From NCBI GenBank assembly GCA_003225215.1, contig QIBC01000004.1, positions 1-35,766 of the forward strand: 35,766 bases of DNA, written 5' to 3'. The notes under the pieces were generated by a model. It saw only the letters and a program-made list of their open reading frames with translations, had not been told where the DNA came from and made no database searches. Numbering within the stretch: position 1 is the first letter of the stretch; each line of letters opens with the position of its first letter. This DNA comes from Acidobacteriota bacterium. GTDB lineage: Bacteria > Acidobacteriota > Terriglobia > Terriglobales > Acidobacteriaceae. The position numbers and the translations under genes are program-made. Of this stretch, positions 9,170 to 17,400 are shown piece after piece.

Positions 9170-9360
9170 CCTCAATTTCGAGAAATATGCATTTGTATTG
9201 ATGGGGCCGAGCAAAATCAAAGGCAGCGTGGAGAAGGAAAACCGGGAACGTTCAACTTCTTGGGCTTACTTATTACTGCGGTAAGCACAGGAAGGGCTAT
9301 TCCGCCCTCTGGCGGAGAACGACTCGGAAACGCATGCGGGCGAAGCTGGAAATCACCTCT
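9170..9360 (+). pseudogene. Group II intron reverse transcriptase/maturase remnant
   Basis: In one frame (9173-9265) the translation reads QRQRGEGKPGTFNFLGL, very close to the RGEGKPETFDFLGFTH signature that precedes the maturase domain of bacterial group II intron reverse transcriptases. The match continues after a -1 shift at about 9265 as LTYYCGKHRKGYSALW and RRTTRKRMRAKLE (family: FTHYCxKxRKGxF, IRKRMRAKL). The YADD catalytic core upstream and the remainder of the maturase downstream are missing, and I see no domain V/VI ribozyme structure. It is therefore a short, frameshifted relic. The rest of 9092-9586 holds no gene; a frame at about 9362-9480 (ADKLVELVDTLLKQHQASRR) looks protein-like but is unassigned. 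Confidence 0.75.
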
Positions 9361-9586
9361 TCCCGAGATTTCGCAAGGCGGACAAGCTCGTCGAGCTCGT
9401 GGACACGCTGTTGAAGCAGCACCAAGCCAGTCGCCGTGTGACAGAGCCCGGGCCTAAGCGAACCATACCGTCAGAGCTGTTCTGCCACCGATGAGAGCAG
9501 CTCACCTGTTCTGACCTGCCGCTAACGTCGTAGAGAACATCCGCGGCGATCAAAGCATCCAACGTATTAGTTCCCAGGAATAAACC

Positions 9587-9913
9587 ATGAAACACCTAAG
9601 CCAGAATCTCAGCTCACTTCTGCTGCTCGCAGTGTTTGTGCTTACGGTCGCAACTGTTGGATGTTCGGAGAATCGGGGATATGGATACCGGTACTACGAC
9701 TCCACTAACAACCGCTACTATGATCCCTATTACAACGACTATCACTACTGGACTCCCGGCGAACAGGGTTACTACAACCGGTACTACGTCGAAAATCACC
9801 GCCAGTATCGCGATTTGCAAAGACTAAACCGCGATCAACAGAAGCAGTATTGGCACTGGCGACACGAGCAAGCCGAGCACCACGAGCACGACCGCGACCA
9901 CGATCGGCACTGA
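9587..9913 (+). CDS. Small Tyr/His-rich lipoprotein, function unknown
   Basis: A 108-residue protein. Residues 1-27 form a lipoprotein signal (LLLLAVFVLTVATVGC), with Cys27 the likely lipidated residue. The mature part is extremely rich in Tyr, Asn and Asp (YYDPYYNDYHYW and similar) and ends in a His/Asp/Glu-rich tail (HEHDRDHDRH) that could bind divalent metals. Short tyrosine-rich lipoproteins of this kind occur in Acidobacteria, without known function to me. AGGA at 9576-9579 supports the ATG. It stands alone between two mobile-element remnants; the recombinase fragment starts directly after its stop, so the possibility that its 3' end was altered by that insertion should be kept in mind. 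Confidence 0.7.
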   Translation: MKHLSQNLSSLLLLAVFVLTVATVGCSENRGYGYRYYDSTNNRYYDPYYNDYHYWTPGEQGYYNRYYVENHRQYRDLQRLNRDQQKQYWHWRHEQAEHHEHDRDHDRH

Positions 9914-9914
9914 G

Positions 9915-10598
9915 CATCATCGGGTCGCGATCGTAAAAAGTGGGAAGAAGAAAAAGAAACCGCACCTCACCCCGGAACAATTCGCCCAGATTATCGACGG
10001 CATCCCGGAGCCATACGCGACCATGGTGTACGTCTCGGTGTGGACTGGATTGCGCGTCAGTGAACTGGCTGCTCTGAAGTGGGGAGACGTGCATGAGGAC
10101 TCACTCACGATAGATGAGCGCTACTGTCGAGGAGACTGGGGAGCCCCAAAGAGTGAGGCGAGCAACGCAACCATCGGTGCCGATCTCGAAGTGATCGAGC
10201 GCATCCACCGCCTGCAGGAACTCACGGTCACGGTCAGAGCAGGACGCGCCAAGCGAAAATATCGCGTGGTCAAGTCCTCAAAGCCAGACGACTTGGTGTT
10301 CCAGTCTGTAAGGAAAGGCGCTCCGATGCGCGATAACAACATGCTTTCACGGCACATCAAGCCAGCAGCGCGAGCTGTGAAACTTGACTTCGTGAACTGG
10401 CGCTGCCTCCGGACCTCGCGGGCAACGTGGATGGTCGAGGCAGGTGCAAACCCCAAGGACGTGCAAGGCCAAATGCGGCACTCGCGCATCTCGACAACCA
10501 TGGATATCTACGCCAGTTCGTTCCTGAATCGGCGCGGAGAGCCATGGACAAAACTCGCGAGATGGTCGAGCGCCGGCAGGCGGCAATGCAGCAATTAG
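9915..10598 (+). pseudogene. Tyrosine recombinase (integrase), N-terminally truncated
   Basis: The catalytic domain of a phage-type integrase is present without the N-terminal SAM-like and arm-binding domains. Visible active-site elements are the first Arg in TGLRVSELAALKW, a Lys in APKSEAS, the LR of box II (WRCLRTSRATWMVEAG), the RHSR motif (QMRHSRISTTM) and the nucleophilic Tyr in MDIYAS. The frame is open upstream through KKKKKPHLTPEQFAQII without a start codon, back into the lipoprotein gene; the first ATG at 10023 lies inside the domain. The usual His of box II is absent, as is common in this acidobacterial group. The remaining domain looks intact and could in principle be expressed from 10023, but it would lack core DNA binding. 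The fragment ends 66 bp before a tRNA-Phe 3' half, the usual integrase-to-att arrangement. Confidence 0.85.
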
Positions 10599-10664
10599 CA
10601 ACCAAGCGGTCCAACGATTTTGTGACCATAATGTGACCAAGGAAAAGAGAGGGAGTGATTGAAA

Positions 10665-10707
10665 TGGTGGCCAGGGACGGAATCGAACCGCTGCCGCCAC
10701 CCTTTTC
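10665..10707 (-). other. 3' half of tRNA-Phe(GAA), putative attachment site
   Basis: Read on the minus strand, the sequence from the GAA anticodon (10705-10707) to an encoded CCA (10665-10667) has exactly tRNA spacing: TTC at positions 54-56, a T-stem, an acceptor 3' strand CCTGGCC and discriminator A. The last 27 bases match the normal bacterial tRNA-Phe 3' end. The T-stem pair 49-65 is broken (A-C), and the 5' half (acceptor 5' strand, D-arm) is absent. It is not a functional tRNA. A tRNA 3' half next to an integrase is the classical attachment site of integrating elements. Confidence 0.7.
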
Positions 10708-10711
10708 AAGA

Positions 10712-10973
10712 CCGACAACAACACGCACTTTCAACGGCTTACAAGTCGCGGGTGATTGCCGAAGTGCTTGGAAATACGTACAGGACATAGTAATTCTGAC
10801 TGGAATTGCAGACCACCAAAGCTCGAGGTCTCAAAGTTCTCAATTGAGGTTTTTGAGTTTCTTGAGAATGTCCGCTCTCTGCGTTCGAAAAGGAACTCGG
10901 GAGTCATTGCTGAATGTTTTCAATCTCTTAACAGGGGTGCTTCAACCGTCTCATTCCTGCTCAATCATCCCAG
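10712..10973. other. Non-coding stretch beyond the att-like site
   Basis: No frame here resembles a known protein. Two overlapping plus-strand frames (10655-11050 and 10756-10989) cover the tRNA fragment or have no recognisable composition. The sequence is less GC-rich than its surroundings by eye, with several CTCAAAGTTCTCAA-like runs. I read it as degraded or foreign DNA. Confidence 0.4.
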
Positions 10974-11028
10974 TTTGGAATGTTTGTAAACCCTCGAATG
11001 GCAACCCTCACCAGGGGTTCATTCCAAA
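10974..11028. terminator. Nested hairpin downstream of the phosphodiesterase gene
   Basis: TTTGGAATG (10974-10982) and CATTCCAAA (11020-11028) form a perfect 9-bp outer stem. Inside it, AACCC and GGGTT (11003-11019) can form a second short stem. It begins 4 bp after the phosphodiesterase stop as read on the minus strand. There is no U-run, so a Rho-independent terminator is only one option; it may also be a binding site. Confidence 0.4.
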
Positions 11029-11031
11029 ACA

Positions 11032-12594
11032 TCAACGAGCTGAGCATTGAAACGCTTGGCCTTCGTTTGTTCTTAGCGGCGGCTGCAAGCCGGGAAGGCT
11101 GCGCGTAAATTCCTTGGCGACTGCTTCCAGGCGTTGGGGATCAATTTGCATCTGCTCCAGGATGGTTGGAGCTATTTGTGCGGTCCGGACGGGCGCTTTT
11201 ATTTGCTGAGCTTTCAGGCTTGGTAGAGAAACAAGCAGGGCGACATGGGTGTCTTCCTCCGTAAAACCGCCGTGTTCTTCGATGAAGTTATCTTTGGCTT
11301 CAGCATAGATTGTGCCGAACACGGGCTGGATAATTATGTCTGGCATGCGCGGGTCTTGTTCCGGATCGGCAAATAGCAGCTTTAATGACTCACCCCAGAA
11401 AATTTGCTGGATTCTGGCTTCTTCTTGTTTGGCGCGGAGAGCTCTCACTGCTTCGCTGGTGCGTGCGTGATCTTTAAGCCAAAGCATGGCGATACTGCCA
11501 TCCTGCTCGGCATTAAGCAGCAGGCTGGGGTCGATGACCTTAATCGCATTGGGAATTAGGTCCAGATTAGCGAGCCGAAGCTTCGAAGGGGCGATTGGCA
11601 CGTCTCCGTGTTTGGCCGTAACGATGACCATTGTCGAGTCGAGAAGCCCGCGCTGTCGCAGAGCAGCGATCATTTTTCCAATGGCCTGGTCGGTATGATC
11701 GAAAGCGTCTTTGAGGCCAGAACTCGGTGTGCCATCCTCCCGGTAGCCGTGTCCGGTCATTTTTTGCGCCATGCTAACGGCTTGGAAGTTCATACCAAAC
11801 ACTGTGGGTACGGGAGCATCGTGTGTTCCAGAATGGTCTTTGCCTGCAATCTCGTTTAGGACCGCCTGAGTTTTGGAGTCGTCGTAAGCCTCGGTTTTGG
11901 GGACGCTTCGAGCCTTCGTTACTGGGCGGATTTCTGGCACGAAGAGATCATCAACTCCGGTGCCAGATGGTCCGTTGAGGAAGTCATAAGCGGGGTGCTT
12001 GTCAGCCCACGCTGTATATCCGCCGGCGGACTTCACAACTTCAAAGATATTGTTTACTCGAATGTAGTCATGTGGATATACAGGACGACAGCCCTTTGCC
12101 GGATCGCGCGGTAGCTTGGCTGGGTCAATGCCGCCGGCATCAAGAGAGTCTGGATCTTTGTCGATGGAACTGTCATAGACGATAGCCGTGCCAACTGTGG
12201 CGCAGTTCGAGCCCGGAGGCGAGAGGCTGCGGTCGTAGTTGTTTTCGAAAATGACTCCCGTGGAGAGCGGTGATCCTCCGGTAACGATCGCCAACAGGCC
12301 TGGCCAGGAGTTTGAAGGCAAAGAAGTTTGTGCGTTGCTGTATGTGATACCTCGCTTCGTCAATTGCGCGAGTGTCGATTCAGGATGATCCCTGACATAG
12401 TCGGCGAGATCGATTGCATGCATGCCATCAATGCTCAGCAGCAGCACTCGCTTTACCGGGGTTGAGGCTGAAGAATGACCTTTCTCAACCTGCGCAATCG
12501 CTTCCGAAAGCCAGGAATTCATAAGTAAGGGAAGCAAGCACAGCAAGAGTGCCCCCAGTATTTTGTTGACCCGCACAATTAAGTGTCGAAACAA
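11032..12594 (-). CDS. Secreted type I phosphodiesterase/nucleotide pyrophosphatase-like protein
   Basis: A 520-residue member of the alkaline-phosphatase superfamily, with a signal peptide (helix about 12-27, cleavage near SEAIAQ). Metal-binding and catalytic elements typical of the NPP/phosphodiesterase group appear in order. They are SIDGMH (Asp56), the nucleophile region LPSNSWPGL (Ser96 where most members have Thr), STGVIFENNYD, ADKHPAYDF (Asp and His), VTAKHGD and EEHGGFTEEDTHVALL near the C-terminus. Such enzymes hydrolyse phosphodiesters or sulfate/phosphonate esters in the periplasm. It is transcribed divergently from the YncE-like propeller; a TTTAAG-N5-CTTAAT element lies 63 bp upstream of its start, in its own orientation, and links it to the TonB operon. 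The substrate is unknown. Confidence 0.88.
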   Translation of the reverse strand: MFRHLIVRVNKILGALLLCLLPLLMNSWLSEAIAQVEKGHSSASTPVKRVLLLSIDGMHAIDLADYVRDHPESTLAQLTKRGITYSNAQTSLPSNSWPGLLAIVTGGSPLSTGVIFENNYDRSLSPPGSNCATVGTAIVYDSSIDKDPDSLDAGGIDPAKLPRDPAKGCRPVYPHDYIRVNNIFEVVKSAGGYTAWADKHPAYDFLNGPSGTGVDDLFVPEIRPVTKARSVPKTEAYDDSKTQAVLNEIAGKDHSGTHDAPVPTVFGMNFQAVSMAQKMTGHGYREDGTPSSGLKDAFDHTDQAIGKMIAALRQRGLLDSTMVIVTAKHGDVPIAPSKLRLANLDLIPNAIKVIDPSLLLNAEQDGSIAMLWLKDHARTSEAVRALRAKQEEARIQQIFWGESLKLLFADPEQDPRMPDIIIQPVFGTIYAEAKDNFIEEHGGFTEEDTHVALLVSLPSLKAQQIKAPVRTAQIAPTILEQMQIDPQRLEAVAKEFTRSLPGLQPPLRTNEGQAFQCSAR

Positions 12595-12657
12595 GTTGAA
12601 CTCCCGCGCTGCAGTTGCAGCGAAGCCGTGGTGAAGACCGCTTTTAGCGGAAATGGA

Positions 12658-12674
12658 ATTAAGGCCAGCTTAAA
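12658..12674 (-). promoter_or_regulatory. Regulon box A, facing the phosphodiesterase gene
   Basis: On the minus strand the sequence is TTTAAG-CTGGC-CTTAAT, identical in all 12 defined positions to the box upstream of the TonB operon. The TTAA cores are 11 bp apart, one helical turn, as expected for a dimer of an OmpR-family regulator. It lies 63 bp upstream of the phosphodiesterase start codon. Confidence 0.6.
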
Positions 12675-12761
12675 TAGTCGCGCGCAATTAATGATGGGGG
12701 TTGCGGCCCTGGGGAACAGACCGGCCGGAAAACAGGAATCTCGGTTCCTGCGGGTTGACCA

Positions 12762-12778
12762 TTTCAGGATAGCTTAAT
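12762..12778 (+). promoter_or_regulatory. Regulon box B, facing the YncE-like gene
   Basis: TTTCAG-GATAG-CTTAAT matches the other two boxes at 11 of 12 defined positions and points toward the gene starting at 12853, 74 bp away. Confidence 0.55.
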
Positions 12779-12852
12779 GTCCGGCCAGCTACCTTGGCCT
12801 TCGGTTCACATTCTTTAACTTCATTTATCGGCACGAATCGCAGAGGAGAAAC

Positions 12853-13881
12853 ATGCGTCAAGTTTTGAAGTCTCTAATTCTTTCGGCCTGCGTGGTATTG
12901 ACAACCGCTTTCGTTAGCGCCGCCGATGCTAAGCCTAGCGTCGGCCCTTTCAAGGTGGTGAATAAATTTGCTTTGGAGGGTGAGGGCAGATGGGACTACC
13001 TAGTGGTGGACAATGACTCCCGCCGCTTGTTTGTCTCCCGCTCAACACACGTTGCCGTTCTGGATGCGGACTCGGGAGCCGAGCTTGGCGATATTCCAAA
13101 CACTCCTGGTGTTCATGGTGTGGCCCTCGCCTCAGACCTTGGCGTCGGATTCGTCAGCGACGGCGGTGAAAACAAAGTCACCATTTTTGATCTGAAGAGC
13201 CTCGAAGTTTTAGGCAAAATCGACACTGGAGGGAACCCGGACTCAATTGTCTACCATCCGGATACGAAGATGTTGTTCGTGCAAAACGGTAAGACCAATA
13301 GCTCAACCGTTATCGACGCTGCCAACCGGAAAGTAGTCGCCACGATCCCGATGCCGGGTCGGCCGGAATTCACTGTATATGACGATAAAGGAAATCTGTA
13401 CATCAATATTGAGGACAAGAGTTCGCTGGTTCAAGTCGATATTGCGGGCAAGCAGGTGAAAGCAACCTGGCCACTCGCAGGATGTGAGGAGCCCACTGGC
13501 TTAGCCATCGACCGCGAGGGGCGTACTCTGTTCTCCGCATGCGCGAACAAAGTGCTCGCAGTAGTGAACGCCGATACCGGCAAAGTAACTCAAACCGTTC
13601 CCATCGGCGACGACTGCGATGCGGTCGCGTTCGATCCGGAGACGGGCTACGTCTTCGCCTCAGCCGGCGATGGCACGTTGAGCATTCTGCACAAATCAGG
13701 GAGTGGGAAGTACGCAGTTGTGCAGAATCTAGTGTCACCGGTCGGATCAAAGACCATGGCCTTCGATGCCGCCAAGCATCAGGTCTATCTGCCTTCGGCA
13801 AAGTTCACTGGCGATCCGACGGCACATCCGCGACCGTCGGTAGTTCCCGGTTCGGCAGCTGTGCTTGTGATTGGAAAATAG
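12853..13881 (+). CDS. Secreted YncE/YVTN-type beta-propeller protein
   Basis: A 342-residue protein with a signal peptide (residues 1-23, ending VSAADA) and then a seven-bladed propeller built from repeats of about 40 residues. Visible blade signatures are RRLFVSRSTHVAVLDADSG, LGVGFVSDGGENKVTIFD, KMLFVQNGKTNSSTVID, GNLYINIEDKSSLVQVD, RTLFSACANKVLAVVNAD and GYVFASAGDGTLSILH. Propellers of this class bind ligands or partner proteins, and some carry redox cofactors; no catalytic residues can be assigned here. The start is well supported by GAGGAGA 5 bp before the ATG. It lies between the divergent phosphodiesterase and the TonB operon and carries the same upstream box, so a shared role as a periplasmic binding or processing protein is likely. 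An inverted repeat follows the stop. Confidence 0.88.
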   Translation: MRQVLKSLILSACVVLTTAFVSAADAKPSVGPFKVVNKFALEGEGRWDYLVVDNDSRRLFVSRSTHVAVLDADSGAELGDIPNTPGVHGVALASDLGVGFVSDGGENKVTIFDLKSLEVLGKIDTGGNPDSIVYHPDTKMLFVQNGKTNSSTVIDAANRKVVATIPMPGRPEFTVYDDKGNLYINIEDKSSLVQVDIAGKQVKATWPLAGCEEPTGLAIDREGRTLFSACANKVLAVVNADTGKVTQTVPIGDDCDAVAFDPETGYVFASAGDGTLSILHKSGSGKYAVVQNLVSPVGSKTMAFDAAKHQVYLPSAKFTGDPTAHPRPSVVPGSAAVLVIGK

Positions 13882-13898
13882 TCAATCATTCGCCTGAG

Positions 13899-13929
13899 GC
13901 GCAACCCAGCGAAACAAGCAGGGTTGCGC
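13899..13929 (+). terminator. Hairpin after the propeller gene
   Basis: GCGCAACCC (13899-13907) and GGGTTGCGC (13921-13929) form a perfect 9-bp stem with a 13-nt loop, 17 bp after the stop codon. The run of T expected of an intrinsic terminator is missing, but stem strength and position fit transcript-end protection or termination. Confidence 0.55.
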
Positions 13930-14196
13930 GTCTCGTACGGTTTCCACCCTAGCTTAGTTTCTGTTCTTCTTCCTGCGTCGATACCACGGAGTTGTCGCCC
14001 CCGCACTCGAACAGCTTCTTAAGAGCCATCTTCAGGATGCAGGAAGCGCGTCGTACCATGGGTCCCAAGCTATGATCATATTTGCAAGTGGACATCTCGC
14101 TTTTGTCGCTGAAACAGCAGGCTAAGCGGGTTACGGGCCGATAGCATTTGAATGGCACAGGCCCGAACGGACACGCGGAAATAAAAAGATTGCGGG
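13930..14196. other. Intergenic region upstream of the TonB operon
   Basis: About 470 bp separate the propeller gene from the TonB receptor. A minus-strand frame of 69 codons (13949-14158) contains six Cys residues but matches nothing I know and has no clear ribosome-binding site. The rest is presumably promoter and long 5' leader of the operon. Confidence 0.35.
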
Positions 14197-14213
14197 TTTA
14201 AGGTTCGCTTAAT
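14197..14213 (+). promoter_or_regulatory. Regulon box C, upstream of the TonB operon
   Basis: TTTAAG-GTTCG-CTTAAT. It satisfies the known PmrA-box pattern (C/T)TTAA(G/T)-N5-(C/T)TTAA(G/T) and is the same element as boxes A and B. It lies 190 bp before the chosen GTG start, in an operon that ends with an OmpR-type regulator and its kinase. Confidence 0.6.
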
Positions 14214-14391
14214 GTTATTCGGGATATCAAGGCACTCGCCCTATCTAGTTGCCCAAATTCATAAGACCGTGTTTACAAGCGGAACCTAGGTGTGCTTCTT
14301 AGGACGCTAGCATTCGCTTCTCGCGGGCAAGTCTGGCGCAAGTTTGTTAGCAGGCCTTTTGCTGTTGTGCTTAGGTGATTCGCGAGCGACC

Positions 14392-14397
14392 GGGAGG
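14392..14397 (+). promoter_or_regulatory. Ribosome-binding site fixing the TonB receptor start
   Basis: GGGAGG lies 6 bp before GTG 14404, an ideal spacing. The upstream in-frame TTG at 14344 has no such site and would add an atypical 20-residue extension before the signal peptide. Confidence 0.65.
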
Positions 14398-14403
14398 TGC
14401 TTG

Positions 14404-17400
14404 GTGAGACCCTTTAAAACGTGCGTATCTTTGAGCGCGATGGTTATTGCGCTCCTTATTGGTTTCCATTCCACCGCTGCCCTCGCTCAAGTGGCAGGCG
14501 GTACTCTTCAAGGCAGTGTGATCGATTCAACCGGAGCCGCTTTACCTGCTGCCCAAGTCACGGCAACGAATGTTGCTACCGGAGTGGTGCGGGACGTTAG
14601 GACGAATCGAGATGGCGTCTACACCCTGCCCAACCTGGAGCCGGGCGAATACGAGCTTTCGGTAGAAGCCAAAGGCTTCGCAATTCTGCAACAGCATCTG
14701 AAGCTGGATGTCGGCGCCGTGCGCGTGATCAACTTCAACATGAAGGTGGGTGCACTGACGGAGAAAGTGGAGGTCAGCACCACATCGTCAACCGTCGAAC
14801 TTGGGAGTTCGGAGATCAGCGGCGTAATTGGGTCTACCCGCATAACCGAGTTGCCGCTCAATGGCCGCGATTGGACGCAGCTTGCCACTCTGGAGCCTGG
14901 AGTTTCGTCGATCCGAACTGAGAACTCGCTAGGCAATCGCGTGCAGCAGGGCGAAGGCCAGCAGATGAGTATTTCCGGTGGACGTCCCTGGCAGAACAAC
15001 TACCGGCTCGACGGAATCAGCATCAACGACTACGCCAATGGAGCGCCAGGCAGTGCGCTAGGTGTGAATCTTGGCGTGGATGCGGTGCAGGAATTTTCGG
15101 TCGTTTCCAATGGATATCCAGCCGAGTATGGTCGTTCTTCTGGCGGTATCGTAAACGCCATCACTCGCTCGGGCACCAACTCGTTGCACGGATCGGCTTA
15201 TGAATTCCTGAGGAACAGCGCACTTGACGCTCGCAATTACTTCGATACTCAAAAGCCCGCCTTTCGCCGCAATCAATTCGGGGGCTCAGTCGGAGGTCCT
15301 ATTCGCAGGGACAAGACCTTCTTCTTCGGAGACTTTGAAGGTATTCGGCAGACCCTCGGGACAACGCAGATTTCGAATGTGCCTTCGGCTGCGGCCCGGG
15401 CCGGCAATCTCTCGACCGGCAAGGTCACTGTGGATCCGAACGTATTGAAATTCATCAATGCCTTTTTTCCTCTTCCCAACGCCGGATTAGCGGCTTCTGG
15501 AGATACAGGCAAATACCGATTTGCCGGACCTCAGATCACATCAGAGGACTTCTTCACTGGCAAAGTCGACCATCACATCTCGGAGAAAGACACCATCGAT
15601 GGCACTTATCTCTTCGACCGCGGCAATAGTTCGCAGCCTGACGAGTTGAACAATAAACTTTTCGGGTTCTCCACAAAGCGCAACATCGTCACCGCGGAGG
15701 AAAACCATACCTTCAGTTCTCAATTCCTCAATGCGGCCCGTTTAGGTTTCAACAGAGTCGTGGCATTGGAGGGACAAACTCCGGCTGCCTTAAATGCAGC
15801 AGCAGGGGATCCGGCCTTTGGCACGTCCCCTGGTCTTGACGCAGCTCAGGTCTCTGTACCCGGATTGGTCGCTTTCAGTGGCGGTCTGGGCGGATTTTCG
15901 CAGCACAATTACCACTACAACTCTTTTCAGGGCAATGACGACGCATTCCTAACGCGCGGAATTCATGGCTTCAAATTTGGTGCGTCCTTCGAGCGGATTC
16001 AGGACAATGAATTCGCAGTCGCTAGCCCCGATGGCCAATTCAAGTTTGGTTCGTTGGCCAATTTCCTGACGAACAAGCCGAAATCGTTTCAGGGTGTTAT
16101 TCCTGGCGCTTTGTCGGAACGCGGGATACGGGAATCGTTGTTCGGGGTTTATTTCCAGGACGATATGCGTTTACGACGCAACCTGACCTTCAATCTGGGT
16201 CTCCGGTATGAGATGTCAACTGTGCCATCCGAAGTGAACGGCAAGCTGGCAACGCTGCGCAATCTCACCGATACCACCCCACATCTGGGCAGTCCCTTCT
16301 TCTCGAACCCTACTCTGAAGAACTTCGAGCCAAGAGTCGGACTGAGTTGGGATCCGTTCGGAACAGGGAAAACTGCGGTACGGGCGGGCTTCGGCATGTT
16401 CGACGTATTGCCGCTGCCCTATCTATTCGAGCTTGTGACTGAGTTCTCGGCGCCGTTCTTTCAGCAGGGCAACATTACTAGTCTTCCCGCGGGCACCTTC
16501 CCGACGGGCGCGTTCGCTCTGATTACTGCCAACAGCAACACATTGCGCTCGGCGTATGTACAGCCCAATCCCTCGCGCAATTACGTGATGCACTGGAACC
16601 TCAATTTGCAACAACAGATCGCTCCCTCAGTCACGGCCATGGTGGCCTATGTCGGCTCTCACGGTGTGCATCAGGTTACTCCGCAGGAAGACATGGATAC
16701 CGTGGTGCCCACTCTGACTTCGGCTGGCTTGCTGTATCCCGCCAATGGCACACGTTTGAACCCGAATTTTGGTCGCATCGGTGGAGTTCAATGGATCGGC
16801 AGTTCGGAATACAACGCACTTGAAACCAAAGTCGTCAAGCAAATGTCGCACGGGTTGCAAGTCCAGGGTTCATATACCTGGAGCAAAAGCCTCGATACGG
16901 CTTCGACCTCCGTTGGCACAGATGCGTTCGGCAACTCTTTGACGAACCCACAGTATCTCTTTCCACGGCTCAATCGTGGACTTTCCGATTTCGACGTTCG
17001 CCACAATGCTCTGATCCACCTGACATGGGACGTCGGCGGTGCAATGGATCCCAAAGTGCGAGCTCTATCGACTTCTCTGTTGCGGGGATGGGAAGTCGGC
17101 TCGATTCTCCAAGTCAGCAGCGGCATTCCGTTCAATGCCATTCTGGGAGGTGACCCAACGGGTCAATTGACGGCGAACGCCGAAGATCTTCCGGATCGTG
17201 TCGCGTCACCTGCTTGCAAGAACCTCGTCAATCCTGGGAATCCCAACAACTACATCAAGCTGCAATGCCTGACATTTCCCAATCCGGTTACGCGGCAAGG
17301 CAACTTGGGGCGAAATGCTCTGATCGGGCCTGGGCTGTTGAGTCTTGACTCCTCGCTCTTCAAGAACACATTCGTATCTGAGCGGCTGAATATTCAATTC

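Noticed and set aside
10665-10725. First read as a tRNA-Ser(TGA) 3' part because of TCTTGAAAA
   Set aside because: The distance from anticodon to T-loop has no long variable arm and fits tRNA-Phe(GAA) exactly; the CCTGGCC acceptor strand is that of tRNA-Phe.
10655-11050. 131-codon plus-strand ORF across the tRNA fragment
   Set aside because: Its start, MVARDGIEPLPPPF, is the typical false peptide read opposite a tRNA 3' end.
14021-14041. CTTAAG near 14020 as a fourth regulon box
   Set aside because: The half-site spacing is six rather than five and the second half is TCTTCA; it does not match the pattern.
13949-14158. 69-codon Cys-containing minus-strand ORF before the TonB operon
   Set aside because: No known family and no convincing ribosome-binding site; its position in a leader region favours chance.
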